Shown piece after piece: positions 34,250 to 43,107 of a DNA stretch of 64,000 bases; position 1 is the first letter of the stretch, and every line of letters begins with the position of its first letter. Made by a program: the position numbers and the translations under genes. The notes beneath the pieces are model-generated. The model had not been told where the DNA came from. It saw only the letters and a program-made list of their open reading frames with translations, and ran no database searches. This DNA is from Myxococcales bacterium (GTDB lineage: Bacteria > Myxococcota_A > UBA9160 > UBA4427): positions 169,373-233,372 of the forward strand of contig DUCN01000062.1 in assembly GCA_012959805.1 (NCBI GenBank), given 5' to 3'.

Positions 34250-35641
34250 ATGGGCATTGGAATGAGAGTCTTGCTGAGTTCAGTCTGGATCTGGTTGTTG
34301 GCATTTATTTTTGTCGCATCCCCCTACAGCGCCCACGCGACAGACTCGCCAACGCCTGCAGAAGCCGAAGGCCGAATCGCCGAACTCGAGGAAAAGGTCG
34401 ACCTTTTGACCGAAGAGATGGGCCGTCTCGAAACGATCTTTGCGGTGCCAGAAGCGCTGGAACTCGAGTCGGTCTATGGACTCGGGCCAGCCGCCTCGAA
34501 GATCTATCTGAAAGACAAAGGTCTTTCGATCGGCGGCTACGGTGAAATTAGGCTCCGCACGTTTCACGACAAGAATGGCGCCAACGAGAACGAGGACGAT
34601 GTCTTCGACGCACTTCGGGCCGTTCTCTATGTCGGCTACAAGTTCAATGATAACTGGGTGCTCAACTCCGAATTCGAATTCGAACATGCAGGAACCGGCG
34701 GTGGCGGTTCGGTCTCCACGGAAATGCTGACCATCGACTATCTATGGAGGCAAGAGGCCAATTTTCGAGCCGGTCTGCTTCTCGTTCCCATGGGCTTCAT
34801 CAATGAAATCCACGAACCCAATTTCTTCTTTGGTGCGGAACGACCGGAGGTCGAGCGCCTGATCATCCCCACTACCTGGCGCGAAAACGGCGTCGGCATC
34901 TTCGGCCGCATCGCCGACCGGGTCGAATACCGTGTCTATGTCATCAACGGACTGAACGCTTGCGGCACTGACCGTAAATGTGATGCAGCAGCGGGAGCAA
35001 AGGGCTTCAGCAGTGGCGGACTACGAGGTGGGCGCCAAAAGGGAAGTCGAGCGCTTGCAAACGATTTTGCCATTGTGGGGAGGGTAGACGTTGACGTCGC
35101 AGCAGGCCTTCTTCTTGGCGGATCGATCTATACCGGCAACTCCGGGCAGGATCAAAACGGGGCAATGTCTGGGCTGAACCTGCCAAATGCACGAACCACT
35201 ATCTACGAAGTACACGCGCAGTACAGAGGCCACGGTGTGAGTCTGCGTTCTCTCTGGACGGAAGCGTTCGTCAACCAAGCTGGCAAACTCTCGCTTGCCC
35301 TTTCTCTGGGCGACGATCCTGCGTTAGGCGGTGGTTCAAAATCTATCGCAAACCATATGCGTGGCTGGTATGTCGAGGGCGCCTACGACATCCTGCCCAG
35401 TATTCTCAAGGAGACTCGGATGTCGCTTGAGCCCTTCGTCCGGTATGAGCAGTACGACACTCAGCGCGACGTCAATTCTCGATTCGCCCGGGACAAGAGC
35501 AAGGACATCGAGCTCGTTGTCGCCGGCTTGCAATTCAAGCCGATCCCGGAAGTCGTGTTCAAGGTCGACTACCGTCATTTCAATCTTGCCCAGGGTAGTC
35601 GTGCGGATGAGGTTCAGGCCTTGGTGGGTTACCTCTTTTGA
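34250..35641 (+). CDS. Outer-membrane porin with N-terminal coiled coil
   Basis: Outer-membrane beta-barrel of 463 residues: signal peptide (about 1-30), a short coiled coil (RIAELEEKVDLLTEEMGRLE) as in trimeric porins, then amphipathic strands (YGEIRLRTF, VLNSEFEFEH, AGLLLVPMGF, YVEGAYD) and a terminal Phe (ALVGYLF). It resembles phosphate-selective OprO/OprP-type porins in general layout; substrate unknown. It is first gene of an operon with FMN-binding, membrane and ApbE genes and lies 88 bases after Fur-like boxes, suggesting a role in iron-limited growth, perhaps letting an iron chelate or reductant through the outer membrane (inference). Confidence 0.8.
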   Translation: MGIGMRVLLSSVWIWLLAFIFVASPYSAHATDSPTPAEAEGRIAELEEKVDLLTEEMGRLETIFAVPEALELESVYGLGPAASKIYLKDKGLSIGGYGEIRLRTFHDKNGANENEDDVFDALRAVLYVGYKFNDNWVLNSEFEFEHAGTGGGGSVSTEMLTIDYLWRQEANFRAGLLLVPMGFINEIHEPNFFFGAERPEVERLIIPTTWRENGVGIFGRIADRVEYRVYVINGLNACGTDRKCDAAAGAKGFSSGGLRGGRQKGSRALANDFAIVGRVDVDVAAGLLLGGSIYTGNSGQDQNGAMSGLNLPNARTTIYEVHAQYRGHGVSLRSLWTEAFVNQAGKLSLALSLGDDPALGGGSKSIANHMRGWYVEGAYDILPSILKETRMSLEPFVRYEQYDTQRDVNSRFARDKSKDIELVVAGLQFKPIPEVVFKVDYRHFNLAQGSRADEVQALVGYLF

Positions 35642-36237
35642 GAAACCGTCGTGATAGGCGGATAGGGCACCTCAATGCTCGATGGATGAGCCTCGTCTTC
35701 GTGTTGATACTCGTGTTCTTCTCGGCCTCGGGTGCGGCCGCCAAGGTCTTCGCGAGTCAGCAGGAAGCCTTGACGGATGCGTTTCCCGATGCCACCCGCA
35801 TCGAACGGCGGACTCTTCTCATCCGCCGGTCTGATGTCGAGAAGATCGAGGCAATCACGCATGAGAAGCTTGAGTCCAAGATCCTGGTGATTCACAGCGC
35901 GTATCAGGACGATCGACTGATCGGAATTGCGCATATCGATGTTCATAATGTGAGAACCAAGCCCGAGGCGTTCCTTGTCGTCCTGACGCCGACCGGGCTC
36001 GTGCGCAGTGTTCGAATTCTGGCCTTTCATGAGCCTCTCGACTATCTCCCGACCCCGCGCTGGTATGAACAATTCACGGGTAAGTCAAAAGACGATACGT
36101 TTCGCGTGGGCCACGATGTCCATGGCGTCGCCGGCGCAACCCTGTCCGCCCGGGCCGCCGCGGATGGTGTTCGGCGAATGCTTGCGTATTGGCAGGTTCT
36201 GCTTCGAACGGCTGAAGTCGAAACTCAAGCGCCCTAG
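35638..36237 (+). CDS. Exported FMN-binding domain protein (covalent flavin acceptor)
   Basis: Protein of up to 199 residues. A hydrophobic signal or anchor (about 17-36) leads to an FMN_bind domain as in NqrC/RnfG. The block GVAGATLSARAAADGVRR carries the (S/A)GAT-type Thr that ApbE esterifies with FMN. It would be a periplasmic one- or two-electron carrier; an ApbE gene lies two genes downstream. The TTG start overlaps the porin stop (TTGA); an internal ATG at 35686 is an alternative that still keeps the signal. Confidence 0.8.
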   Translation: MRNRRDRRIGHLNARWMSLVFVLILVFFSASGAAAKVFASQQEALTDAFPDATRIERRTLLIRRSDVEKIEAITHEKLESKILVIHSAYQDDRLIGIAHIDVHNVRTKPEAFLVVLTPTGLVRSVRILAFHEPLDYLPTPRWYEQFTGKSKDDTFRVGHDVHGVAGATLSARAAADGVRRMLAYWQVLLRTAEVETQAP

Positions 36238-36310
36238 ACTCTCGTTTTCACCGACAGAATCGTCGGCGAATCAATGGTTGGCGAGCCCCGCTACCGGAAA
36301 AGGATCACGT

Positions 36311-36838
36311 TTGCGATTTACGGTAACTGGGGAATGGGATCGGAATCGTCTTCTTCAAGTCGTCGTGGTTCTCTATTGCTTCTTCGTCTTCCTATTATGG
36401 CTGACGAATTGGATGCTCTACTTCGATTCAATGGATTTCACGACGGCGTCGGTGGTCGACCACTACCTTGGGAATGACGCGGAGTTCCGGGCGGCCCGAA
36501 CTTATCGGGGGATGGTGGAGACCGCGCATTTCCATCTCTTTGCGATGGGGATGCTGATGATGGTGCTGACGCATCTCGCGCTCTTTGTCCCGGTTCGGAC
36601 TGAAATGAAGATTATGTTGATCGTTGTCCCATTCTTCTCGGCGCTGGCGTCGGAAGGGGCGGGTTGGCTCGTCCGATGGGGAGGTGCTGGTTTCGCGTGG
36701 ACCAAGATCGCGGGAATCCTGCTGCTCCAGGGAAGCCTGGCAATGCTTGTCGGAATCGCCCTGTGGTCAGTTTTTGCGGGTAATCAGGCTCGGAATTATG
36801 CCGGAGAAGTGGATCCCGATGATGAGGACTGGGATTGA
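36311..36838 (+). CDS. Four-helix inner-membrane protein, possible haem or quinone partner
   Basis: About 175 residues with four membrane helices (cores VVVLYCFFVFLLWLTNWML, FHLFAMGMLMMVLTHLALFV, MKIMLIVVPFFSALA and IAGILLLQGSLAMLVGIALW). Helix 2 is rich in His (ETAHFHLFAMG, LTHLALF), which could bind haem. No family name can be given. Placed between the FMN-binding protein and ApbE, it probably passes electrons from quinol to the covalent flavin. Start is uncertain: TTG 36311 follows AAAAGGA at good spacing, and upstream sequence in frame overlaps the previous gene without coding sense. Its stop overlaps the next start. Confidence 0.6.
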   Translation: MRFTVTGEWDRNRLLQVVVVLYCFFVFLLWLTNWMLYFDSMDFTTASVVDHYLGNDAEFRAARTYRGMVETAHFHLFAMGMLMMVLTHLALFVPVRTEMKIMLIVVPFFSALASEGAGWLVRWGGAGFAWTKIAGILLLQGSLAMLVGIALWSVFAGNQARNYAGEVDPDDEDWD

Positions 36839-37887
36839 GATTCGGCAGAGTCCCCGGGCCGATCATTTGCCTAATGTTGTTATGCGTTGGTTGTGCGGTG
36901 CCAACGATGCCGTTGGGTCTCGGCACGCCCGCGCGAATCGCTGTGTCCGATGGTTGGCTCGCCATGGGCACGTTCTTCGAGATCGAGATTCGCGTCCAAA
37001 TAGCCAATGAGGCGATCGCGCGAGACTTTATTGCGTGGGCACGCGAAGAGATTCCCAGGCTCGAGAAAGTCTATTCCCGACATGATTCCGATAGTGAACT
37101 CGCAGAGTTGAATCGTTCGCTGGCCAGCAATGACATTCTCTCCGGCGGAGCGCGGATCGACGAGGAACTCGAGAGTATTCTCTTTGCTGGAATCGAAGTC
37201 TGGGAAGGCAGCGGTGGGGCCTTTGATATGACCATCGGTCCGCTCGTCGAGGTCTGGATCGACGCTGTGGCCGAGGGGCGGTGGCCCTTGGTAGAGGAGC
37301 TGCGAGCGGCCAAGGCCAGAATTGGAAGTGAAGGCTTGCTCCTTGTGGGTGCGGGAGCCCTGGAAGCTTTGAAGCCCGGGATGCAGATTGATCTGGATGG
37401 CATCTCGAAGGGCGCGGTGCTCGATCAACTTCGTCGTCGATTCGAGAAAGACCTCCCCTATGCCGCTGCGCTATTCAATTTTGGAGAAAGCAGCATCGTG
37501 GCGATTGGCGATCCGGACGGAGAGGGCTGGCGACTCGAAATTCGATCAAGGGGGGCGCTCGGCGAGAACGGAAATGTGATCCGTTTGAGAGATCGGGCCC
37601 TCGCGGTGAGCTCGAGTCTCGGAACAGTGAGCGAGATCGCCGGAGAGCGAGTCTCGAATATCATCGATCCTCGAACGGGCAGCATTATTCGAGAGGGCGT
37701 CGAGGCCATCGTACTAGCCGATCGTGCCGCGCTTTCAGACGGTTGGAGTACCGCGCTTCTGGTCGTTGGTGCAAATCGAGAAGCGCTTCGACTACTCGAG
37801 AAAGCTGGGCTCGAAGCCAACGTCCTTGAGAGCACAGGGCGCACTATTTCGACCGAAGGTTGGGAGCAAGCGCTCGCGCAGCCGTGA
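36835..37887 (+). CDS. apbE: FAD:protein FMN transferase (ApbE family), divergent copy
   Basis: Exported enzyme that takes FMN from FAD and links it to Thr in (S/T)GAT motifs of target proteins. The N-terminus is a lipoprotein-like signal (LLCVGC). Family motifs: GTFFEIEI, GAFDMTIGPLVEVW, QIDLDGISKGAV, DPRTGSI and SDGWSTALLVVG (Asp and Thr for Mg2+). The central block usually reading LVNLGGxxR is instead LFNFGESSIVAIG, so this copy is divergent from the NQR-linked one. The most likely target is the FMN-binding protein two genes upstream. TTG start overlaps the preceding stop (TTGA). Confidence 0.88.
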   Translation: MRFGRVPGPIICLMLLCVGCAVPTMPLGLGTPARIAVSDGWLAMGTFFEIEIRVQIANEAIARDFIAWAREEIPRLEKVYSRHDSDSELAELNRSLASNDILSGGARIDEELESILFAGIEVWEGSGGAFDMTIGPLVEVWIDAVAEGRWPLVEELRAAKARIGSEGLLLVGAGALEALKPGMQIDLDGISKGAVLDQLRRRFEKDLPYAAALFNFGESSIVAIGDPDGEGWRLEIRSRGALGENGNVIRLRDRALAVSSSLGTVSEIAGERVSNIIDPRTGSIIREGVEAIVLADRAALSDGWSTALLVVGANREALRLLEKAGLEANVLESTGRTISTEGWEQALAQP

Positions 37888-37935
37888 AGCAGTCGAACCC
37901 GACCCGAGCCTCGAGAGTAAAAGCCAAAAGAAGTG

Positions 37936-38115
37936 TTAGTCGGATCCGTGATCGCCGGCAAGTGCGCAATCGCGCCTTGCTTCGTCACTGCAAGTGCAGT
38001 CGAGGCCCGTTCCGCCGCATGATCCCTTGAGAGTGCGATTCGAGAAAATGATCCCCACAGCCATGGCGGCCATGGTGAGACCAAAGATCAGCGCTGTCAG
38101 TAGGAAAACCTGCAT
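37936..38115 (-). CDS. nqrM: Na+-NQR maturation protein NqrM
   Basis: Small membrane protein (59 residues): one helix (FLLTALIFGLTMAAMAVGII), the conserved segment LKGSCGG and a Cys-rich tail (C33, C40, C42, C50), as in NqrM (DUF539). NqrM is needed to assemble Na+-NQR, probably by delivering iron to the NqrD/NqrE centre. ATG 38115 is preceded by GGAG at 7 bases. It is last in the minus-strand NQR cluster, separated from nqrF by four genes; with the usual order being nqrA-F, apbE, nqrM, the intervening genes look like insertions. Confidence 0.88.
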   Translation of the reverse strand: MQVFLLTALIFGLTMAAMAVGIIFSNRTLKGSCGGTGLDCTCSDEARRDCALAGDHGSD

Positions 38116-38162
38116 CGAAGACTCCAGACGGCAAGATGAATGAATCACCGGATGGCGCGAGA

Positions 38163-38408
38163 CTAACTCGGAACGACGAGTCGTGCTTCGTGGGCGGGGT
38201 CTCTGTGCCGGTACCACGTTCCGACGCCTCGTGTTCGGTCGGACTCGCGTGTTGGTGGCCGTCCGCGTGGAAGTGAAGGACGCTTCATTCCGGGCTCGAC
38301 CCAGCTTGCCTCTTCCTCCGCCGAGATGTCGATCAAGAGTTTTCCGCCCGGCTCGTCTACTTCGTAGCGAACGGCTCCGCACAGATACTCGCCTGTCACG
38401 ATACTCAT
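38163..38408 (-). CDS. Short hypothetical protein with GFA-like N-terminus
   Basis: About 81 residues from ATG 38408, preceded by GGGGGGA at good spacing. The start (TGEYLCGAVRYEVDEP) resembles the first strand of GFA-type zinc proteins, which normally read CxCGAVRF, but only one Cys is present and the rest, Arg-rich, does not continue the fold. It may be a small protein of its own or a worn-down GFA gene. No function assigned. Confidence 0.45.
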   Translation of the reverse strand: MSIVTGEYLCGAVRYEVDEPGGKLLIDISAEEEASWVEPGMKRPSLPRGRPPTRESDRTRGVGTWYRHRDPAHEARLVVPS

Positions 38409-38477
38409 CGAGTCCCCCCACGGCCGTCGAACTCGATGCACAATCGATCATGACTAGGGATTGATGGCTGGCATTGC

Positions 38478-38861
38478 TTAGAGGAAGATAATAATTGACC
38501 AGACGGATGCGACGAGAAGCGCGAGCGTACTGCCGGCTGCCCCAATCGCGCGAAAGGCGTTGCGCGATTCGTCCGCCCGGTATCCGAAAGCATGGCTGAG
38601 TCGGGCGACCAGGAGAACGGAGCCAAGTCCGTGAATGGCGGCATTTCCTACGCCGTTCAATTCGAGTAGTGCAATCAGGATCAGGGTCATCGGCACGAAC
38701 TCGACGAAATTGGCGTGACGCCTCATGGCCGCAATCACCTCGAGATTGCTGCCATCACCGACCGAAACGTTCGCCTTTCCGCGCACGCGTCCCACGGCGA
38801 CGGCGATTGCGATAGAGAGTAGACCGAGTAGACCTGCGTAGAATGCTGTAATGGCCGGCAT
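38478..38861 (-). CDS. MAPEG family membrane protein
   Basis: 127 residues with four membrane helices, the length and layout of MAPEG proteins (microsomal glutathione transferase/YecN type). Helix 1 ITAFYAGLLGLLSIAIA, the RRHANFVEFVPMTLILIALLE block after it, and helix 3 ARLSHAFGYR are family signatures. Members conjugate glutathione or detoxify lipid peroxides, but bacterial substrates are mostly unknown. ATG 38861. Confidence 0.85.
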   Translation of the reverse strand: MPAITAFYAGLLGLLSIAIAVAVGRVRGKANVSVGDGSNLEVIAAMRRHANFVEFVPMTLILIALLELNGVGNAAIHGLGSVLLVARLSHAFGYRADESRNAFRAIGAAGSTLALLVASVWSIIIFL

Positions 38862-38983
38862 GTATTTTCCTCGTGTTGAAGATTCACGATCAGGATAGTG
38901 CGATGGAAGCGCGCTGTCGCTTCGAGATCGAGAAGGCTCCCGAATGCTTCTGGAACTGCTAAAGCGCCATTGGTGCGAGGGTC

Positions 38984-39352
38984 CTATTGCGAGCCGAGGA
39001 TGTAGGGACCAAAGACCAGAACGGCGATTAGGGTGGCGGCGATCGCAGCGATAAGCACCGCACCGGCCGCGATGTCCTTGGTGCGACCGATCCCGGGATG
39101 GGATTGCGATGAGACGACATCGCTGAGTTCTTCGATTGCCGAGTTGAAACCTTCGGCGCACCAGACTCCCGCGATGGCCAGAATCACGGCGAGCCATTCG
39201 CCACGCCCAATTCCGAACGTGAATCCGGCGATGGCGACGACCAGGGTTGCCACGAGATGGATTTGGGCGTTGCGTTCGCTTCGGATCATGAGTCCGATGC
39301 CCCGGAAGGCGAACTGAAACGAACGGATTAGTCGGGCTGCTTGATTTCGCAT
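38984..39352 (-). CDS. dgkA: Diacylglycerol/undecaprenol kinase family protein
   Basis: Inner-membrane lipid kinase of 122 residues with three helices. The block SERNAQIHLVATLVV and the C-terminal catalytic segment CAEGFNSAIEELSDVV, then KDIAAGAVLIAA, are the DagK family hallmarks; members phosphorylate diacylglycerol or undecaprenol at the membrane surface. It lies between apbE and a MAPEG gene within the NQR-side cluster, without an obvious functional link. Confidence 0.92.
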   Translation of the reverse strand: MRNQAARLIRSFQFAFRGIGLMIRSERNAQIHLVATLVVAIAGFTFGIGRGEWLAVILAIAGVWCAEGFNSAIEELSDVVSSQSHPGIGRTKDIAAGAVLIAAIAATLIAVLVFGPYILGSQ

Positions 39353-39408
39353 GCTGCGGGACTCGTCTGGCGGTGTCCATCCTCGCGGATGGACAGAAGC
39401 GGAGCCAT

Positions 39409-40539
39409 CTACTCTACCAGACTTTCGACCTCGGCCGAATGCTCTGGGTGATCGTTAGGCTGGGCGCCATCGCTGATCGGAAAGAGGGCGTTTCGTCGCT
39501 CGGAGATCGTTCCATCTTCCATTCGGAGAAGGACCATTGCGGCGATGTCATGATGCGAGGCCAGCGAGAGCCCGTCGCGTTCGCCGAGCACCATCAAGGT
39601 CGTGGCCCATGCATCGGCTTCGGTCGCAGTGCCCGCGAGGACTGTGACGGAGGCGGGTCCGTTTTCGACCGGGCGACCGGTACGGGGGTCGATCGTGTGG
39701 GAAACGTGTTTGCCGTTCTCGACGTAGAAGATTCGGTAGTCGCCCGAGGTGGCCATCGCCCGGTCGCTGAGTTCGATCACCGATTGGATGGCGCGACCTT
39801 CGACCTGCGGTCGTTCGATCGCCACTCGCCATGGGCCGCCGCTCGGGCGCGATCCCGATGCGCGAAGTTCTCCACCGATTTCAACGAGGTAGTTCTCGAG
39901 GTCAAGGTCGTCTAGACCCTCCGCGACATGGTCGACCCCGTAGCCCTTCGCGATTGCGGATAGATCGAGCTCAACTTCCGGATCGTTCTTGGCCAGGAAT
40001 GGGGAGGCGTCTTCGCCCCCGAGTCCGACACGAATCATTCCCGATCCGACCCGCTTCCGTAACTCCGCGATTTCCTCATCCGTTGGATTGGCTTCGATGC
40101 TTGGGCGATAACCGAACCCCCAGAGTGCGACGAGCGGACCGACGGTGAGGTCAAACGCGCCGCCGCTCCAGTTAGTTAGTTGGAGTCCAAGGGAAACGAT
40201 TTCGGCGGTTTCGCGCGCGATCGGAAAATCGCTGGTTGCCCGATGCGCGTTGAATCGCGCAATTTCGGAATCGGGATTCCAATTCGACATCCATTGATCG
40301 ATCTCGAGAAGGCGGCGTTCGGTTTCGTCGGCGACTCGTTTCCTCAGATTTTTATCGAGTCCCGGGCCAGCAATCCGAATCTCGTAAGTCGTCCCCATCG
40401 TTTGGCCAGAGAGGATGAGGAGGTCGGGCGGGCTGGGCGGATCTGCGAGAAAGAGCCGGTGGACCGAAAGGGCGGTGAGGAGGATGAACGCCACGGCAAT
40501 CAAACGAAGTGTTCTACGGTCCAGCTCTAAGGCCGGCAT
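39409..40539 (-). CDS. apbE: FAD:protein FMN transferase (ApbE), NQR-linked
   Basis: Exported, membrane-anchored (helix about 11-31) enzyme of about 376 residues. Motifs are canonical: GTTYEIRI, FDLTVGPLVALWGFG, ELDLSAIAKGYGVD, YLVEIGGELRASG, TIDPRTGRPV and TEADAWATTLMVLG. It attaches FMN covalently to the (S)GAT Thr of NqrB and NqrC, whose genes lie just upstream in the same direction. ATG 40539 is preceded by GGAG at 6 bases. A hairpin-capable repeat lies between nqrF and this gene. Confidence 0.93.
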   Translation of the reverse strand: MPALELDRRTLRLIAVAFILLTALSVHRLFLADPPSPPDLLILSGQTMGTTYEIRIAGPGLDKNLRKRVADETERRLLEIDQWMSNWNPDSEIARFNAHRATSDFPIARETAEIVSLGLQLTNWSGGAFDLTVGPLVALWGFGYRPSIEANPTDEEIAELRKRVGSGMIRVGLGGEDASPFLAKNDPEVELDLSAIAKGYGVDHVAEGLDDLDLENYLVEIGGELRASGSRPSGGPWRVAIERPQVEGRAIQSVIELSDRAMATSGDYRIFYVENGKHVSHTIDPRTGRPVENGPASVTVLAGTATEADAWATTLMVLGERDGLSLASHHDIAAMVLLRMEDGTISERRNALFPISDGAQPNDHPEHSAEVESLVE

Positions 40540-40551
40540 AGAGAACTCCAA

Positions 40552-40584
40552 GGGGTCATCGCGATGGATGACCCTGATGACCCC
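40552..40584 (-). other. Small repeat/hairpin between nqrF and apbE
   Basis: Three short GTCATC units (minus strand) are followed by an inverted GATGACCCC that ends next to the apbE ribosome site. GGGGTCATC (40552-40560) can pair with GATGACCCC (40576-40584), or eight of these bases with 40567-40574. This could modulate apbE translation relative to nqrF; no T tract, so not a clear terminator. Confidence 0.3.
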
Positions 40585-40630
40585 GATGACTTGGAAGGCT
40601 CACCGCCCCAAGAACCGACTTCAAGAACGC

Positions 40631-41854
40631 TCAGCCAAAGTCGTCGAAGAGAATATTGTCAGGCTCCACGCCCAGGTCCGTAAGCATCTTGATAACGGCA
40701 TCGTTCATCATGGGCGGGCCGCAGATATAGTATTCACAGTCTTCGGGTGACGGATGGTCTGCGAGATAATTATCGAAAAGGACCTGATGAATGAAGCCCG
40801 TGTACCCGGTCCAATTGTCTTCTTCCTGGGGCTCGGAGAGCGCCAGGTGCCATTTGAAATTTTCGTTCTCAGACTGGATCGAGTTGAAGTCGTCGATATA
40901 GAATGCTTCTCGGTGACTTCGTGCTCCGTACCAGAACGAGACCTTGCGATCTGCATGCAGTCGTCGGAACTGATCGAAGATATGCGATCGCATTGGCGCC
41001 ATACCTGCGCCGCCACCGATGAAGATCATTTCATTCGAGGTTTCCTTGGCGAAGAATTCACCAAAGGGTCCTGAGATCGTGACTTCGTCGCCGGGCTTCA
41101 AGCTGAAGATATAGGAGGACATCTGGCCGGGTGGGGCATCGGGTAGCCTCGGCGGTGGCGATGCGATTCGGACATTCAGCATGATGATCCCGCGCTCTTC
41201 AGGATAGTTCGCCATCGAATAAGCGCGGTCGACCTTCTCCTCGACGGCCGACGTATACCGCCAAACATCGAACTGGTCCCAGTCCGCCTTGTATTCGTCT
41301 TCGACGTCGATTTCGCGGTACTGGACGACATGAGGTGGACATTCGATCTGGATATAGCCGCCGGCTCGGAAGGGAACGCTCTCGCCTTCGGGCAGCTCGA
41401 GAACCAACTCCTTGATGAAGGTCGCCACATTGTGATTGGAGCGAACCTTACACTTCCATCGTTTGACATCGAAGATCTCCGCGGGGATCTCGATCTTCAT
41501 GTCCTGCTTGACCTTGACCTGGCAGGCGAGTCGGCATCCTTCCCGCGCGTCGCCACGGTTGATATGTCCGGCTTCCGTCGGCAGAAGCGAGCCGCCGCCT
41601 TCGCTCACGTTGACGCGGCACACCCCGCAAGTCCCCTGGCCACCGCACGCGGAGGGGATGAAGATCTGGTTCACCGCCAGCGTATTGAGCAGCGTCGATC
41701 CAGCCGGCGTCGTGAGGGCTTTGTCCGGGTCGCCATTGATTAGGATGGTGACGTCACCACTTTGAACGAGCTGTGATCTTGCGGCCATCAGGATCAAGAC
41801 GAGCGCAAGAATGACGATCGTGAAGCTAGCGACACCGACGAGAATGGTGATCAT
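40631..41854 (-). CDS. nqrF: Na+-NQR subunit F (NADH-oxidising)
   Basis: NADH dehydrogenase subunit of the sodium pump. N-terminal membrane anchor (about 4-24), then a plant-type [2Fe-2S] ferredoxin domain ([10 protein letters not shown] plus Cys in GCRLACQ), an FAD domain (RAYSMANYP) and an NADH domain ([19 protein letters not shown]). 407 residues from ATG 41854, the usual length. The start lies 2 bases after the nqrE stop, indicating coupling. Confidence 0.96.
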   Translation of the reverse strand: MITILVGVASFTIVILALVLILMAARSQLVQSGDVTILINGDPDKALTTPAGSTLLNTLAVNQIFIPSACGGQGTCGVCRVNVSEGGGSLLPTEAGHINRGDAREGCRLACQVKVKQDMKIEIPAEIFDVKRWKCKVRSNHNVATFIKELVLELPEGESVPFRAGGYIQIECPPHVVQYREIDVEDEYKADWDQFDVWRYTSAVEEKVDRAYSMANYPEERGIIMLNVRIASPPPRLPDAPPGQMSSYIFSLKPGDEVTISGPFGEFFAKETSNEMIFIGGGAGMAPMRSHIFDQFRRLHADRKVSFWYGARSHREAFYIDDFNSIQSENENFKWHLALSEPQEEDNWTGYTGFIHQVLFDNYLADHPSPEDCEYYICGPPMMNDAVIKMLTDLGVEPDNILFDDFG

Positions 41855-41856
41855 GG

Positions 41857-42465
41857 TTAGAGCTGAATCCCGGCGAAGGCCATGAAGCCGACCGACATGA
41901 GGCCGACCGTGATGAAGGTAATGCCGAGGCCGCGAAGCGGACCGGGTACGTTGCTGTATCGCATCTTCTCGCGAATGGCGGCGAGGGCGACGACGGCGAG
42001 AAGCCATCCGATGCCCGACCCTGCGCCGAAGACCGTGGCCTCGCCTAGCGTGTAGTCTCGTTCTTGCATGAAGAGCGAGGCGCCGAGAATCGCACAGTTG
42101 ACCGCGATCAGCGGTAGGAACACGCCAAGGGCGTTATAGAGTTCGGGCGAATATCGGTCTAGAACCATTTCGACGATCTGCACGGCGGCCGCAATGGTTC
42201 CGATCAGCGTCAGGTAGCTGAGGAAACTCACGTTGACGTCCGGATAGCCAGCCCAGGCCAGCGCTCCGGGCTCGAGCAGCGCGTCCACCAATAGCTGATT
42301 GAGCGGGCAGGTAATGCCCAGCACAAACACGACGGCGAATCCCAGGCCCATCGCGGTTTCGACCTTCTTGGAGACGGCTAGGAAAGAGCACATCCCCAGG
42401 AAGAAGGCGAGGGCCATGTTCTCAACGAAGATGGCCTTCGTTGCTAAGCTTAAGTAATGCTCCAA
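41857..42465 (-). CDS. nqrE: Na+-NQR subunit E
   Basis: Six-helix membrane subunit (202 residues). Cys26 ([11 protein letters not shown]) and Cys124 ([10 protein letters not shown]) are the conserved ligands that, with two Cys of NqrD, hold an iron centre buried in the membrane. TTG 42465 is taken as start because GAGGAG lies 7 bases upstream and the family begins (M)EHYxSL here. It overlaps nqrD by 44 bases. Confidence 0.95.
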   Translation of the reverse strand: MEHYLSLATKAIFVENMALAFFLGMCSFLAVSKKVETAMGLGFAVVFVLGITCPLNQLLVDALLEPGALAWAGYPDVNVSFLSYLTLIGTIAAAVQIVEMVLDRYSPELYNALGVFLPLIAVNCAILGASLFMQERDYTLGEATVFGAGSGIGWLLAVVALAAIREKMRYSNVPGPLRGLGITFITVGLMSVGFMAFAGIQL

Positions 42466-43096
42466 TGTGGAACTCCTCTTCGATCTGTTCGGGCTTCCAA
42501 GTACGCACAGCCCAGATGAAACATCCAATCAGGAAGAACGCGGCTGGTGCGAGCAGCATCAAGCCATTCGGCACATACCATCCACCCTGATTGACGGTTT
42601 GAAGAATTGTGACGCCGAAGACAGACCCGGATCCGATCAGCTCCCGGAAGAACGCGACCGCCATCAGGACCACTGAGTATCCGAGCCCGTTCGCGAGCCC
42701 ATCGATGAACGAGATACCCGGCCGATTCTGCATGGCAAACGCTTCTGCGCGACCCATGACGATGCAGTTCGTGATGATCAAGCCGACGAAAACCGATAGG
42801 TCCTTGGCTATGTCGTAGACGAAGGCCTTCAAGACCTGGTCGGTGACGATGACGAGGGACGCGATGATCGTCAGTTGGACGATGATGCGGATGCTATTTG
42901 GGATTCGATTTCGCAGGAGCGAGATGGAAACATTCGACAGCGCAGTGACTGCGGTGACGGCGGCGCACATGACCAGGGCGGTCGACATCTTCGTCGTGAC
43001 GGCGAGTGCTGAGCAGATTCCGAGGACCTGTAAGGCGATCGGATTATTGTTGAAGAGCGGATCGATGAGCGCTTCGCGATTCGTGACGTCAGCCAT
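42422..43096 (-). CDS. nqrD: Na+-NQR subunit D
   Basis: Six-helix membrane subunit (224 residues), homologous to NqrE and packed against it in inverted orientation. Cys28 ([11 protein letters not shown]) and Cys111 ([12 protein letters not shown]) are the conserved metal ligands. The C-terminus is about 15 residues longer than common and its coding sequence overlaps the nqrE start by 44 bases. Confidence 0.95.
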   Translation of the reverse strand: MADVTNREALIDPLFNNNPIALQVLGICSALAVTTKMSTALVMCAAVTAVTALSNVSISLLRNRIPNSIRIIVQLTIIASLVIVTDQVLKAFVYDIAKDLSVFVGLIITNCIVMGRAEAFAMQNRPGISFIDGLANGLGYSVVLMAVAFFRELIGSGSVFGVTILQTVNQGGWYVPNGLMLLAPAAFFLIGCFIWAVRTWKPEQIEEEFHIGALLKLSNEGHLR

Positions 43097-43107
43097 GATT
43101 GATTCCC

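Noticed and set aside
38862-39380. Extension of the MAPEG gene to a 300-codon protein
   Set aside because: The upstream part is an out-of-frame reading of dgkA; the family start is at 38861.
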